From assembly GCA_000499405.2 (NCBI GenBank), contig HG738138.1, positions 23,775,097-23,839,096 of the forward strand: a stretch of DNA of 64,000 bases. The letters are read 5' to 3'. The position numbers and the translations under genes are program-made. Shown here in pieces: positions 27,910 to 42,769 of this stretch. Source of the stretch: Onchocerca volvulus (Eukaryota > Nematoda > Chromadorea > Rhabditida > Onchocercidae). The notes beneath the pieces are model-generated. The model ran no database searches. It was not told the origin of the DNA and was given only the letters and a program-made list of their open reading frames with translations. How positions within the stretch are numbered: position 1 is the stretch's first letter; every line of letters starts with the position of its first letter.

Positions 27910-30900
27910 TTTTTCATCAATTATTTTTTTCTTTTTATAAAAAATAGCAAAATTATAAATTAAAATATCACATTCAGAAGATCATGTTTCAAAGAGAAAC
28001 GCAGATTCAATACTATGACATGCAGTTTACATCAAAATTATAAACTTCATTTTTTTTTTTTTTTTCTTGAACAATCAGAAAGTAAAGAATTTTGGATACG
28101 AATAAAATAATTGCATTTCAATCAAGAAGTCAGTAAGAAAATCTAAAAATGTTAACATCTGTATACAACTATTTTAAAGAATTTCGTTATTTTATAAACG
28201 GCATTAAATCTCGTAAATTATTTCAATAAGTTCAAACTTGTATTTATCATTTAAATAGTTGAAGACGACCAGTGTGAAAGGCATAAATCGATCATAGTAG
28301 AAATGATGAAATTCGATGAACATTCTTCCTTTCATAGAAAATATCGATTTTTTCTTGATTATTACATCAAAAAAGAATTGTAAATTAAAAAAAAAAAAAG
28401 CCATTACACAACCAAAAAAGATTGTAATTCTTTTTCTTATTAAAGGCGACATGAAAATAATAGAAAATCACTTACCACCGTCCTGTTAGTTATATAATCC
28501 TGAATTTAATTTTAAAAATTGATGATCAAAAAAAAAAAATTAATGATATGATTTCATTGGACAAATTCTAATCAACAGTATGCTTAAATTTGGCTTATAT
28601 TTTGAACTCTGAATGATCATGGTAACAAATGAGAAATTTAATTATCAAATATAATATAAATTTGGAATGTCCTGCAAGATGATAACAGTTGCAGAAACAT
28701 AAAGAGTTTCTCTTCATCATGTCCAACTTTTCAAGTTTATTTTTATGATCTTTCGATCAAGTGAAGATAACAGGATTGTTTTATTTTTGCAGTCCTTAAA
28801 ATACGTTAACTGTTTTCGTTTACCTTGAAAATTGTTTTTAATGGAGGGAAGCAAAGTATGCAAACAAATATTTCTTCAAAAATCAATTGCCCAATTATTT
28901 CGAAAAAAAAAATATCTGAAATTGTCAAGAACTTAAAATATTCCAAAAAAGATGATTCATTGATGGCAATACATGGAAACAAGAAGATGAAAGTAAAAAA
29001 AAAAAAACACTGGAAATAAGTGGTTCAGTATGAATGCAAACTAATCATTATGCCACAAAGGAATCGTATGGCAATATGAAAGAATCTTGGAAATAAAAAT
29101 ACGAAAAATTTTCAAGTTTTCTTCAATATTCTCTCATGAAGCGGATAAATTGCTGACCAATAGAATCGATCGCAAAATCTGAGCAAAGTCTGAGCAAAAA
29201 TTCGTAAAAGTAAAAGTCATTTGCGACGAAAAGCCAAAAACCATAGATCTCCCACTTGATTTTATTAGAAAAAACTGAAAATTATAAATTGCGAAATATG
29301 TGATTTGGGAAGTAAAAATTTCAACATTCAAGAAGTGAAAGATCAGGAATTGGCGATGAAAGTGAAAATTTTTCGTGAATATTTCCAATTGTTAGAATGA
29401 AAAAAAAAAAAAACAAAAAAAAAGCCAATTATAGAATAAATCATTGCATTTTATGAATAACAATAAGTGCATGATTGTTTTGAAAAAAAAAAAAAAAAAG
29501 AACGAATAAATTCTGTGTAATTATCATTATATCAAACTTCTTCATCTCTTATTTGGATTTTGAAAAGTCTTGAAATGTTCTTTTCATCACTTCAAATTTT
29601 ATCATGTGCTTATTTTGAAAATATATTTTAGATAGTTATAATTTAACTTTTTGTTTTAATAGATGTTGTTTTATTGCTCGCTATAGCTATGTGAGATTTT
29701 TATCATCAAACTTTATTCAACGAGACGGCAAGAATTTATAAAAAGATTAATTTCAAACTTGAAAGATTTCATTTTTAATAAGGATATTATCGATTTTTTT
29801 CTGATTCCTAACATATTGATGTTTATTATAGCAATACAAGAGAAAAAAAAATTTTTTTTAAAGTGTATTTGATAATTCGATTTCAATTTGAAAAATAGGA
29901 AAAAGTCTATTTAGTGAAAAAAAAGAAGTTTTTGGAAAGTAATTTTAGCTGAAAGAAACTTTTTAGTCCTTTTTCAATATCGTGAAATATTTGAGCGTAT
30001 TTTCCGCATCAACAAATTTTTTTCATAATTTTTAGCGAATACTTCTTGAGAACTAGAAACTTTCAAAGAAATCAGAGAAAAGTATGCTGGCATTGTAACA
30101 TTTCACATATTTTAATTTTAACTTGAAAAAATTTTGGAAAATATGCAAATTTTAGGTCAAATAATATAAAATTAAAAATTTTCACCAAGGTTCAGTTTTC
30201 CTCTCAGCTTATTTCTCAGTGACTGTAGGAGTAAGTTCGGTGATTATTCAATTTTGTCGTCAAGCGATCGAAAAAAAGCGTGAAATTTGAAATTTTGAAT
30301 TGTCAATTTCTGTCGAAACTGTTTTATTCTTTAAAAATTACGTTTCATTCGAGTAATGAAAGATTAGCTAGAACTTCGCTATCAAAAAAAACATCTTTTT
30401 TGGAATTACCTGCCAATATTATTTAGTAATTGACAATTTTCTTGCAATAATTCAAACAAACAATTTCATTTTAATTTTTTTTCAAACTTAAGTCTTTCTT
30501 CTTGACTAAAAAAATCAATCTTACAGCAAATTTTTTTTGCCGGTTTTTTTCTTTCAAAAAAAAAAAGAAAAAACCTTTGAAAACTACCTTCTCCTCGTCT
30601 TTTTTGTGAAAAAGAAAAATATTGATTTTTTTTTTTGAAAAAAAAAATTTTGAAAATTTTCAAAATACATAAAATAAGCGTTGCTAATGAAAAATATGAT
30701 AGTAACTACCGCCAACCTAAATCATTACATTGAAATTCAAATTTACGGAATTTTTACCCGAATTTTACTGATTGTTATAGCAGATTGTTGTTGTGTTTTC
30801 ATTTTAACTCATATTTTCGTCTTAAGTAACCTTTTTAAAGCATTTCTCAGTTTGTTCTATTTTTTCGAGGTAGGAAGTAATCAAAATAACTCAAAAAAAA

Positions 30901-31384
30901 AGAGAAATAAAGTTGAACTTATTCGAGTGAAATTGAGCTAGATTGAACTCTGTAATTCTTGATTAAGAAATAGTTATCATTCGCTTATTTATAATTTTCA
31001 AATTAGGAAAACACCATCAAAAGAAGGGAATTGTAATAAATGACTGCAGAGGGTTACTGTATCTGCTAATTTTACAATATCCGACCGGTAAATTTACAAA
31101 TGAATAGCCAAATATCATTTACCCTAAATTTAATCCGGATGTTAATCTGAATCTAATTTCAACATCCATTTCACTCATCTTCAATTTTGCAATTTTTTTA
31201 TATTACTAATTCTAATTAAAATCCAAATCGTATTATAGCTTCATTTTTTTTTTTCAAAATCTTCAGTCTAATATTTTTAGTATTTCATTTGTCAGAAAAA
31301 TGGCAATAACCAATAAAATTACCTTCTTTACTCCTCCTTTTCTTGATGAAATTAAATTTTTATAAAAATTATAAATTGAGGAGC
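27910..31384. other. Intergenic between GST1 and the large membrane-protein gene
   Basis: AT-rich with many A and T tracts. Open frames of 60-86 codons on both strands are low-complexity, and none is framed by good splice sites. Nothing else could be supported. Confidence 0.55.
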
Positions 31385-34300
31385 ATGAATTTGGCTATAA
31401 TTGTGATAATCACCGTATTGCTTAACCAACGATTGATAGAATGTCAAACAGAATGTAGTGGGAAAAATTTTAAAACTGTTGGTTTTTTTTTTATTTTCTA
31501 TCCATCCTACTAATTGAACAAAATTCTCTACTAATAATACATTAAAAGTAATTATTACTATTCCATTATTCTTGCTGCCATTCGATTTTCAAACAAACTT
31601 TTGGATTCAAAATTTTGAAATTGTTTTTCACCTCTTAAGTTTGAGCGTTTTTAGGCTTTACCGGATCCGGATTATGTAATATTTGGAACTCGTAACGATA
31701 CAAGGGTTGTCCTTTTACCGAGCAGTCTTATAAATAATTCCTCAATGTAAGTACTTAAGTTCTCCTCATTTAAAATTAAACAACTTTTTTTTTTTTTTTT
31801 TTGTTAAAATTTGAAATAATTGACATCCAAATTCCAAACATGGAATTAAAAAAAGTCTTAAATTATTTTATGAATATAAGATAAGTGCGAGAATAATTCA
31901 GATGTTATTAATCTAAAAAGTCTTTTTCTTCCAGTTTTTGAAATGATAAGAATGTAATAATATCCCTATTTCTCATTTTTGTCAGCTTTTAATCTTTCTG
32001 ATGTTAGAACGAGATAATTTGATCATAAAAATTTTTCGAAAAAAATTAACTTTAATAGGTAGCTAAAAAATAAAAATCGTACTATCAAATTACAGATTAC
32101 TTGATAATTTAATAAGCTATTCAATTAATTTTGCAAAATTATTAATTGAAAAGTAAATTACACTTTGTATTATAATTAAAGCATCAATAAATTGCCAAAT
32201 TTGTTGGAAGCTGATATTTTGACGACAGGTAAAAAAATTTATCACTATGACGTAAGTGACTTTTAAATTTTGCATTTTTTCGAGAATTATTTCCATGCAA
32301 TAATTTTATCATTAAAACAATTAAATGAAATGTGAAAGCGTTAGAAAAGGTATTCTCTATTGGAAATGTAAATTTCATGAAATGAAATAATTCTTGTATT
32401 TTTGGTTAGCAAAAAAAATTAAGCAAAAGTAATAAATGGCATTAGTTTCTTTGACATTTATGTCAAAAAAGCAGGTTATCAAAATGATTTATCTAGCATT
32501 AATCAAGTTTTGAGATATACCTGAATGAATTTTAATTTTTACCTGTTTCAATGAACATCTGCTATTACGAATAAGTAATTTGCATATAAAGGATAGGAGA
32601 TTGATAGTGAAAAAAAAGGTTGCAAATATGCATCAAATGTATTAATAAAGAAATCATTACTTTTTTTTTTTTACAATATTAAAATTTATCTATTTTTCAA
32701 GAACATGTAGCCACCGGAAATCTGATCATGCAATCGCTTTTCATCTTCGTTAAGATAAAAATAATTTTAACGACGCTTCATCAATTTTCTCAAAAAATAA
32801 ACAATTTGTTTTATTGATTTTTTTCTTTAGGCAATGTTAATCGAAGTACACGGTTTATTACAATTTTTAACTACCTGGCAAGAAGCAACCATTGATGGTA
32901 CATTCTATATGACTACAGTTTTGTCATATTTCGAAGGATTTCGATTGGAATTTGTACCAACAGTCGATAAAATCATACATAAAACAAAGCTCACAACATT
33001 GATGTATTTCTCTGATTTGCAATATCCTTATTATCATTTTAAAACTACAAAAGATAGTGAAGTTTTTTTTGCACAAGTAGTTGAGGAAGATAATCCTCCG
33101 GAACAATATCAAATTGTTTTTGGGGTAAGTTAATTGTTTATTTTATTTGAAAAAGTTATCTTTATTTAGTAAAAAATCGTGTAATATGGTTCATACTTGA
33201 TTTTTAAAAAAAATTTCTCTTTTTTTGTTTGAAAGAGAAGACGCGAACAAATTGAAATATATTTTTTTTGGTTATAACTTGCTCTTAAAATTGAATTATA
33301 TTCTTCCATAAGTTGATTTCAACGAATCTTTTACTATTACTACAACTGCAATCCTATAAGTATTGGACTTATTAAACTTTCTCAGATTTCCACATTCAAT
33401 TCTCAAGCGTTCTAGGCATGAATTTTAATTATTTTTTTCTACATTAACTTAATAATGGTTTTTGACTTCATTTCATCCATTGATGTGAAAGATATAGGAA
33501 GTATTTTGGTTAATTAAAAAACAAATTTCTCTCCCTTTTTTTGCATATTTTCCTTTCTTCCAATTTTAACACATCTATAGTGCCAGTCAGTTCTGTCCAT
33601 TTCATTTTGTTTACATGTTTGTTTTTATATGAGAGAATGTCAATCTTCTATTCATTTTCAAATTGAAATCAATTTTATTGCTATTAAGCTCCTTTATGTT
33701 GAAAATTTAAATGTTTCAATTATTACCGCAGAAAATTATATAAGATGATAAAAAATATATCTCCTGCCTATTTTTGATAACTAAAATAGTGATTTCTTTT
33801 TTTTTTTGCTTTTTAATTTATGAAATTATTCTTCAAGGCTAAATTTAAATATTGAAAACAACAAAGTATTTCTAATCATTTATTTACAATGTAAAGTAAA
33901 GAAAAAAAATCATGAAAATGTCTAATCGCTTATTCAATTATCTTACCTATTATTTTTGACTTCGAATTTCCATTCCACATATCTCTGCGATTCCACTCAT
34001 TGTAATCATCTTCACGACATCATCCACATATATCTCTCTCTATCAAAACGATAATTTAAAATAGCATGAGGGGATAGAATATTTTAATTTTCAGGTTGCT
34101 AAAAAACTGCAAAAATACTAAAGTTTAAAAATATTTAATAAAAAATGTGAATGAAAAAATGAATTTTAAACATTAAGGAATGTGAAATGTGAAATTTTGA
34201 AACAAAATTTTCTTATAGAGGGCAGGAACGAAATTATTCGTTCAGGAAACACTAAAAATTAGTAAGAAATGGGTTGCACCAACTGCCAACTTTATGGCCG

Positions 34301-37300
34301 TAAATAAAGAAGAATCAAATAAATGGTAATTAAAATTTTATTATAATAATTAAAAAACCCGAAATTTATTTGAATATTTGAATTGTTCATCGAACACGAC
34401 TAATAATGTATTTCAGTTAATAAGTAAAAATTTGCCTAATATAAATTATAATGGAGAGAATTTCCAAATCTCTCTTTTTCCTTTTTTTTATTATTGTAAA
34501 TAGGTTGGCACGAAATCAGAAATCACCAACACCACAACTCGACTGTGTCGTTGAAACAAAAAGTAAATTTGGAGTCCAAATTTTATATGGTCGTAAAAAC
34601 CTGGTCAATGCCTACTATGAAATGGGAGAATCGGCTTTTGATTGTACGTCTTAATTAAAAAATTTTAATTTAAGTTTTAAATTAGAAGCTATATCTTGAT
34701 TGGTAAAAATTGAAGCACAGTGCTGAAAGTTTTTTTTTTCTTAATATTTAAAAAAATATTCGTCTATTTAATTAATCTCCGCCTAAACTTTTTTGAAATT
34801 TTCCCGAAATCCAGTGTTTTCTTTTGTGTATTTAAACTTAATTTCAGCGATATTAAACTTCCTTTGTTCCTAAAATAAATCATTATCGAATATAATTGGT
34901 GCAAATTTTATAATTAATCAAAGATTTTCAAATTTAAGAAAATATTAAATATGCTAAATAAAAATTTACCAATGATTTATGCTGATATCAATGATTCACT
35001 TATCATTTTAACGATTTTCTTTCTGTTTAAATGATAAAAGTACGGTATTCTTGCGGTATCCTTGCAATGCCATTGATACTCAAATTTCATAATATGTGAA
35101 TTCTTGATTAATTTATCAAGTAATTTCATTATAGGTAACGATGAAAAATGTAAGAAAGAGCTCAGAAGCAATGGTGGAAAAAGTAAGCGATTCATAAATT
35201 CCATTTCCTTTTTAAATAAAATTTTCTACCAAAGAGAAATATTTCAAATTTAATTTCAAAACGTGAAGATTTGAATGTAATTTAATTAGCTTATATGAAT
35301 TATATTTAATTTTAAAATACGTGATACAAACAAAATTTCAAACTTTTTCCAAATTTATTTTTCGAACTTACTTTTTTTTTTACCCGAATTAATTTGTTTT
35401 TCATTTGAGAAAATATTTGATGAATATTTTTTAATAACAGTAAAAGCTATAGCTTAATATATGATTTTTATGAAAAATACATGATTTTACAACTTCTCAA
35501 TTTCTCTGTTTAATTTTTGAATTTTTTTTTTTTTTAATTGGAATAAAATTTTTAAGCATATCATGATAAGGAAATAGATCCGATACATGAAAAGGGATCA
35601 ATTTATTTGGGATTCCGAAACGGTTACATTTTTTCCTATCGAGTAATCAACGAGAAGGAAAAATTTTCGGAAATACTGTTTTCACTCGATCTTTCACATC
35701 AGTTTTTTAAAAATGGTAAGATATGTTTTTTCATCATTGAATTTTTAATTAAATCAAAATTAGAGAATTTATCGATCACTTAATTTAATAGTTTCTACAG
35801 GAAAAATTGGAAAGGACGAGGAATTATATTTACTTTCGGTTGATGGTAAAGAGACTATTGCAGTTATTTGTGGACCTGTAACATATTATCGAATATTCAA
35901 CACTAATCCACGGTTTGTAATATATAGTTTGTTTATCAAAAAAAATATAAACTTTTTCGGAAAAATTCTGATATAATCATTTTTGGAATGAAAATTTTCA
36001 CTTTTAATATCAATTTTTTTTTTTATTTTAATTTTTTCAATTCTTTATTTCCAATATGAAGCCTTTGTATGAATATGAAAATTTATGTATATGAAAGTTA
36101 CTAACGAAAAAGTTTTCGCTCTGTCAAAATTGATCATATTTATTTTTCCTGTTTAATTTTCAGAATATTTGGTAATGCGATCGAAATTTGTTCCCTTGAC
36201 TTTTTTTAATTTGAGAAAATAATATTTAGACTTTCAAAAAAAAGGAAAGAAAATGAAGCCAAAATTAGGATCAAAGACTTTTCATTACGAAGTTTCAAAA
36301 ACGATCTAAAAATGTCTAAAAGCTAGCTCTAAACAATATTCCATATATTTTTGATCTAAGTTATAATATTTGGGTAAATAATGGAAGGAGAATAGTGAAG
36401 CTACGAAATAAAATAAATAAATGGATGGGATGGTTAGACAATAAACTAAATTTCATAATTTTATTTCGATTATTTGACTCATAATAATGATCAAATAAAT
36501 GAAATTAAATAAATGCAGCTTCTGATTTAGAAATGGCATCAAAGTTATTAATTTGAAAAAAAGTGAAATGACCATAGTTAAGCAGCTAAAGAAAAAATGT
36601 CGAAAAGTTGATTATAATGCCAAGGTAGCAAAGCTGATTTTTTTCATGGATCAATCGACGGCCCATGAATTGAAAGTGACTTATAATCACGATGGGAAAT
36701 TAAAAACTTATTCGGATCCTAAACTGGTTAATTATGTTTTTAAATTGTTAATTTTATCCGAAATATTCCTCAAAATTTTCACTTTAATATTACGATTCAA
36801 TTTTTAATTATATAACTTTAATTTTCATCAATATATATTTCATAATTTCCCAGGGAAACTTTTTTCTCTTCTTTTACTCAAAAGATTCTCATTGTTTTTT
36901 CCTTTTTTTTTATTTTTATTTTTGAATTTGTGATTAGTTCGTTGATTTAGAAAAAGGATGATCTGAAAGTCATTAGACAATAAAGCCATTTTTCGCTTTG
37001 GTTTTTTTTTTTTTTTATTGTTCAATTTAAGATCCATTTTAGACAAAAAGACCGAAATTGATCATTTTTTGGCCAATTTATAAGCCTATTAAAAACTTTT
37101 TTTTTTTCTTCAAAAAAATCTCCACAGAATTTCTTTTGATCAGCTTGCAAACTGCGCAACTTCTTCAAAATCCTATACTCTACAGCAATCGCAACTGTTG
37201 CATTTTGTTTGCCATTTTGCATTCAATAATTTTAGATTTATCAAACTACGAAAAAGCCAAAACTGATTGATTATTTCATGAATTATTATTACTTTTTTAG

Positions 37301-40300
37301 AATTTCACATGCGAAATTATTCCATGGATGATCTTTAATTAATCATAGCAAATAGTTTTCGTTAATTTTTAAAATGACTAATTTTTAGGTTAGATTTGAC
37401 AACTATCGTGGAAGTGTTAAACCATATGAAGGTATCGAAAGCCAATGGCCATTTCAACTTCGAAATGGACGAACGTTATCTTATAATTCAAAGTTTGTTT
37501 CAGAATTATTTTTATTTCAATTTGTTTGTCACAAAATTCATACCATGCCAAAAAAACGTTCTTCAAGTATCAAATCTATATCATTTATGAATTCAGAAAA
37601 AAAAAAACAAAAAAAATTTGGAAAACTTTAAAACGATAATATTCTTCAATACAGCCAAAAATATGAATTTTCATTAGTTATGAACTTGACCAAACATCAA
37701 AAACTACCGTTTAAGCGGCATAATTTGTTAGCTGATTTAAATCAAAATTCGAATTTGATATTTATTTTAAATATCTTTGATTATCGTAATTTATACATTC
37801 CTATTAATTCGTAGTTTTTTTTTTCTTACTTTTGAAATCAAAATTTTTGATGGCCAAAAAATTGCAAGTAGAAACTTTGATAATTGACACTTTTAAGGGA
37901 CAAAACAATCGAGTGGCAATACGAAATTTTGCGGTAAGTGATCATATTTTCTTTCTCTTGTAATTTAAACAATTTCAATTAATGAGCTTACAAAATCGCG
38001 AATAATAAACGATTGTAAAAATTTTCGTTTTTATTCAATTTGTTTATTTTTTTTCTTACTTAATTTTAAGTTGACTAAATTGTTTTAATGATTATTAAAA
38101 GTCTAAGCTTTTCCTAACTTTTTCTTTATCCAATTTATTATTTAATCGTTATTGTAGAATAAGTAGAAATGAGTGGTTTTGAATTTTCATAACAGCAAAA
38201 AATAAAAAGAATTAATAAAATAAAGATAAGTAATTTTTGGGCAGGGTTAAAAATAGAATTGCTTCAGTTTAAAGAGATTAAAGTAGGATTTAAATATGAA
38301 AGTAAGCTAGGATATTTAGCTCTTAACAAATCAAAATCGAAAGCAACATTGTTAACTTATTATTAGTGCTTTGAATTTTTATCATTAATTATCAAAATAA
38401 TTTTTTTTTAGTCCAAATCAATCATCCATTCCTTACAAAAAAATTATGACTAATTATGGGAATTATGTCAATACGCTTTCATATTTTCGCAATGAATACG
38501 TTGAAGATGAGTATGTTATGCACATCGTTTAGTTTGTTAAAAATCGTTAATTTGAAAAAATTAAAAAATCAATTTAAAAAAAAAGTAATTTTCATTTGTT
38601 TTGATGCTTAAAGAAAGTTTAACGAGGCATTTTTGAATTTCATATTAAACAAACTTTAACTCAGTAAGCCATAATGATCAAGTCATTGAAAAGAAATTTT
38701 TCTTAAAACTATTATCGTAATTTAATTTAAATTAATCCTCTAATATCAAGTTTATCGATTTGAATCATTTCGCTTGTATTACTTTAGATATATGGAATTA
38801 TTTCGCAATAATACACAGAAATTTCCAATATCTTTCTATGGAGTAGTTAATTGTACCGTTTTTATTGTAATGAAATTTGAGGATTTCGAAAAAGTAAAAT
38901 TAGAAAACACTGGTATGCATGTTTCAGAATTATAACAGAAAATCATTTTGCTTAATATCGTGCGAAACAAAATAGAATGCTAAATTATGATTTCTGAACT
39001 TCGGATGATTCAAAGTTTTTCAGATGTCATATTTTTCTTAGAATTGACAAGATTAGTAATTTTTAGAAAAATTAGAAATTTCAGGATGCAATAAATCATA
39101 CAAAATACGTGCAATTCTTTTGGATTCTTACATAACTGTTCTACGAACCAAAGATGGCAAAAACGTTGAAGCAGTACGAATTAAAGCATCGCTAGAATAT
39201 GAAGATGTGGAAAAAGCAGTAATGAAGTAAGCTTTCTTTTTTATTTATTAATAAATAATACATTGATTGATTGATTAGTTAATTAATTGATTAATTAATA
39301 CAATTGACAAATGTTTATAGTGTTCGAAATTTACATTTACTTCGTGCATAAGGTTATAATACCACAGTAGCATAAAGTAACATAAGAAACAGAAAGGTAT
39401 TTGATGATCAATTTCTTGCAAAGATTCTAATGCAAAGGAAAGTTTTCATTATTATTAGCAATTTTCTAATTATTAATTCTTGTCGAAAATAAGTTTCTCT
39501 GATCAAAAATAATAAATTCTAATAAGAAACAATTTTTTCTTGGAATTTAATTTTCAAAAATTTTTTGAAACTTTTTTTTTTTTAGAAATGAAGTTATTGC
39601 TTACAAACATAAATTGTTGGATTCAGAATTCGAGAAAAATAATACATTTCAAATCGCACCTAACACATTTGATACCATTCATGTTATTGGTGAATATTTA
39701 TATTACCAATATGAACCACGTACGGAATGCATTTATAACTTCAGAAGACGCAAAATCACAAAAGCTTTAAATAAAGAAATTAAAAATGCACCATTTCCTG
39801 CATTAGCGGTGAGTTTTTTTTCATACTTTTCGAGAATTTCCTACTCGAAAATTCTACCATTCAAAAATTTGATGTTATTCGAGAATAACGACAAGTTTCT
39901 GAAGGAATATATTATGATTCCATCACTTCAACTACTTCATTTTTAGGTATCATATAGACAATTAATGAAGGTTAGCTCATTCAAATTCTTTCCTTCTTTT
40001 TATTGCATTTTGTTTCATTCATGCTTTTATTCTCAACGTCCTCTTTATATTATTCACAAAACAAAGATTGAAATTTCTCAACCATTGAAATATTCCCTTC
40101 ATCGAAAGTTTTATTAAATTTCACGAAATATGCAGTAAAATCTTTTGCAAAAAAGTACATTTTGCTTCATATTTTTTCAAAATATTTTTGAAATTGTTCG
40201 ATCTTTAAGAAATGATATCTGGCAATGACTTAAAATACAGTTTTGATACTATACATGTGATTTTTAATGTTGAAGCATTACTAACTCATACCAACTTATA

Positions 40301-42769
40301 GATATTAGGCATTTTTTTTCTTTAAGAGTTTTAAAATCATTTATTACGAAAGAACAATAATAAAAGTAATTATTATAAGTTGGGTTTGAAAAATATTTTG
40401 GAATGGAAAATTTTTAGCCTCCTTGTGATCTTGAAATGTCCTCAGCGATGTATGATGAATCAGTTCCTGGCGTAGTTTACGTGATGAGACGTAAAAGTGA
40501 TGTTGAATTAGTGACACCAAATGTAATAGTTTCTGATACTCTGAAACAAATTCAGTCGGCAAAATTCTTGACTAATTTCATCTATTCCACATCGCTTCCA
40601 TATGTTCTTTACAAGTAAGTCTTAATAATTTTTTATTAATTATATTTCTATTAAAGAAATATTTAACTTAATTATTATTCATATGAAAAGTACGTGTGTC
40701 ACGTTTTGGCATTTTAGAGATTTCTTGCAACAATCAACGAATTCTGCAATCAACATCGATTTAAAGATTCCTTAATAGATCTAGTCATCTGATCTTAACT
40801 TTCCAATAACATTGTAATGTTTCATAATTTGCAGTGATTCCAAAGGCGCCTCAGTTTTAAGTGTCGAGAATCCTGACGAGTAAGTGCAATTTTTGATCTT
40901 TCTTGAGCAATTTAATTGATATAGTCTAATTTTATCTTACAAATTGCAAGATAGTGCATTCATGAAGCTTCGCCATTTTTGAAGTAAACACGGAAAAATT
41001 GAACTAGAGATTCTATTCATTTGAATAATATTTATTCACTTTTAATACTTTAGATATTTTTGCAGAATTTATTTGAGACGTAAATTTTTTATTTTCAGTT
41101 TGTAAAATTTCAAAAATATAAAGCTATAAGTTTCCCTATATCATTGTGTTTATTTTTTGATCAACTAAATGTTTTAGTGTAAAAATAACTTTCGAAGATA
41201 AATTTGATTTTATTGGTATCTACATGGGAAAAATTCTATATACAGCAACGTAAGTATCGTTCATTTTCTTTTCCTTCTAAATCGAAATCGATGTGCATTG
41301 CATACAGTAATTTAATCATAATTCTATGATGATTTAAATCATTTAACTCTTATTTTTACGCTTTTTCATCAATTTTCTCTTTTGATGGAAATTTTCGTTT
41401 TTTTTTTTTTTTTTTTTTTAATTTTTTAACTTTCTAGTGAAGTAGCATATATTTTGGGTTCGGAGATCGATGCAGTTGAAAAACGAATGAATGATACTGC
41501 TGCTGTTACCAAAGCTATACCAAAACGAGATTTTGAAAGTAATATATCATTCAGTTTTATTAATAAAATTCTAATAAAGTCTGTTAAATATATTTATATA
41601 GAAGGGGAAGTAGGATCGTTATGCATGAGGTAAAATTTTTTATAAAATTAAATATAACTTTTAGTGAAGCAAGTTGAGCATATGCTGCAGCATTTTTGGC
41701 TTGCTTCATTTATGGTACTAATTTTTACACTCAACTTTTCTTCCCTTCTTAGTATTGAATAAATTAATTCCAAGAATATCCTAATTTGGTTAATATGTTC
41801 TTTAAAATCGGATGGTTTCAGAAGCCGCATTTGGAGAAGAAAGTGAAATTATTGGAAGACCAGAAATTCGCACCGAAAGATGTAGACTTTTAAATGCGTA
41901 AGTTTCAGCGTAAGATGTATTTTTTTACATATTTTCCGAAAATCTTTATGGGCATTTTTGTTAACGACAAACAAGATCTGGAACTTCCGGATTGTCATTG
42001 GTACTTGAAATGGCAATATTTGAATTGAATCTGAATAGATGCTCTCTATTGATCATCGATAATCCAACATTTGGCTCTAGTTTTTAATTTGGAAGTGATG
42101 GTGCATTATGCATAAATGTTTGCAAAGTTTAGTTATTCTTCGCTACCAATTACTGATTAGTTGAATATTTACAGGCCTTTTTTTATGGCATTCATATTGA
42201 AAGTTGGTGTTTTGGATTTGTTACTTTTATTAATTATGTTCATCCTTATTATTTATCATCGATCGCATATCATACCAGCACGACGTCGTTACAAAATTAA
42301 AATGGGCATTCTGAAACATCGTAAAAAGCGTAGGCTACGTGATCGTGCACGTCGACGTCTTCGAAGTATGTTTGACAATAAATCGTAAAATTCTTCTTAA
42401 ACATATGTTTCGAAAGCTTCAAAGATTGATATTGTATAATTTAATTAAATTAATAACACTTCCCAAACAATCTGGTAATTAAAATGAGCTAATTAAACTA
42501 AGAAACAGTCATTGAAACATTTTCGCAGCAATCAAAGGATAATTTTATTTTTAGAGCTCAATATATTACGCCGTAGACGAAAGAAAATTCAACAAGAAAA
42601 AGAAGCGCAACGGCAAGCTGAATTTCTTGCTAAGGCGGTTGACGCATTAGGTGCAGCAAAAGCTGCAGATGAAAAGAAAAAATCTTCATCGACATCCAGC
42701 AGTGATCTGGTTACAGCTGGAGGTATTCCAAATCCAAATCCAAATCAAACAAATCCTCCAGATCAATAG
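31385..42769 (+). CDS. Large type I membrane glycoprotein, unrecognised family (24 exons)
   Basis: Exons in phase: 31385-31477, 31655-31746, 32182-32228, 32702-32748, 32831-33124, 34219-34325, 34504-34643, 35557-35715, 35801-35912, 36531-36726, 37389-37492, 37655-37810, 37898-37933, 38412-38510, 38788-38912, 39085-39226, 39586-39808, 40418-40614, 40835-40879, 41178-41249, 41438-41538, 41822-41897, 42175-42365, 42555-42769; about 1022 residues. The product begins with a signal peptide (MNLAIIVIITVLLNQ, then CQTEC), has an ectodomain of about 865 residues with many sequons (NDT, NLT, NQS, NNT, NCT, NKS, NDS), one span at about 891-915 (GVLDLLLLLIMFILIIYH), and a very basic tail (KKRRLRDRARRRLR), then an Ala/Gln/Glu-rich and a Pro-Asn segment. 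I recognise no domain; a nematode-restricted family is likely. Exon 23 can also read through to a TAA at 42386-42388. Exons 12 and 13 are the least certain. Confidence 0.8.
41602..41629 (+). other. Possible 28-nt frameshifting exon in the large membrane-protein gene
   Basis: TTATATAG precedes and GTAAAA follows this 28-base segment. It can be entered in phase after exon 21 but shifts the frame of the next exon, giving a stop about eight codons into it, before the membrane span. The main model skips it. Confidence 0.3.

Noticed and set aside
39262..39299. TTGA/TTAA tetranucleotide run
   Set aside because: Ordinary intronic microsatellite of the large gene; no further meaning seen.
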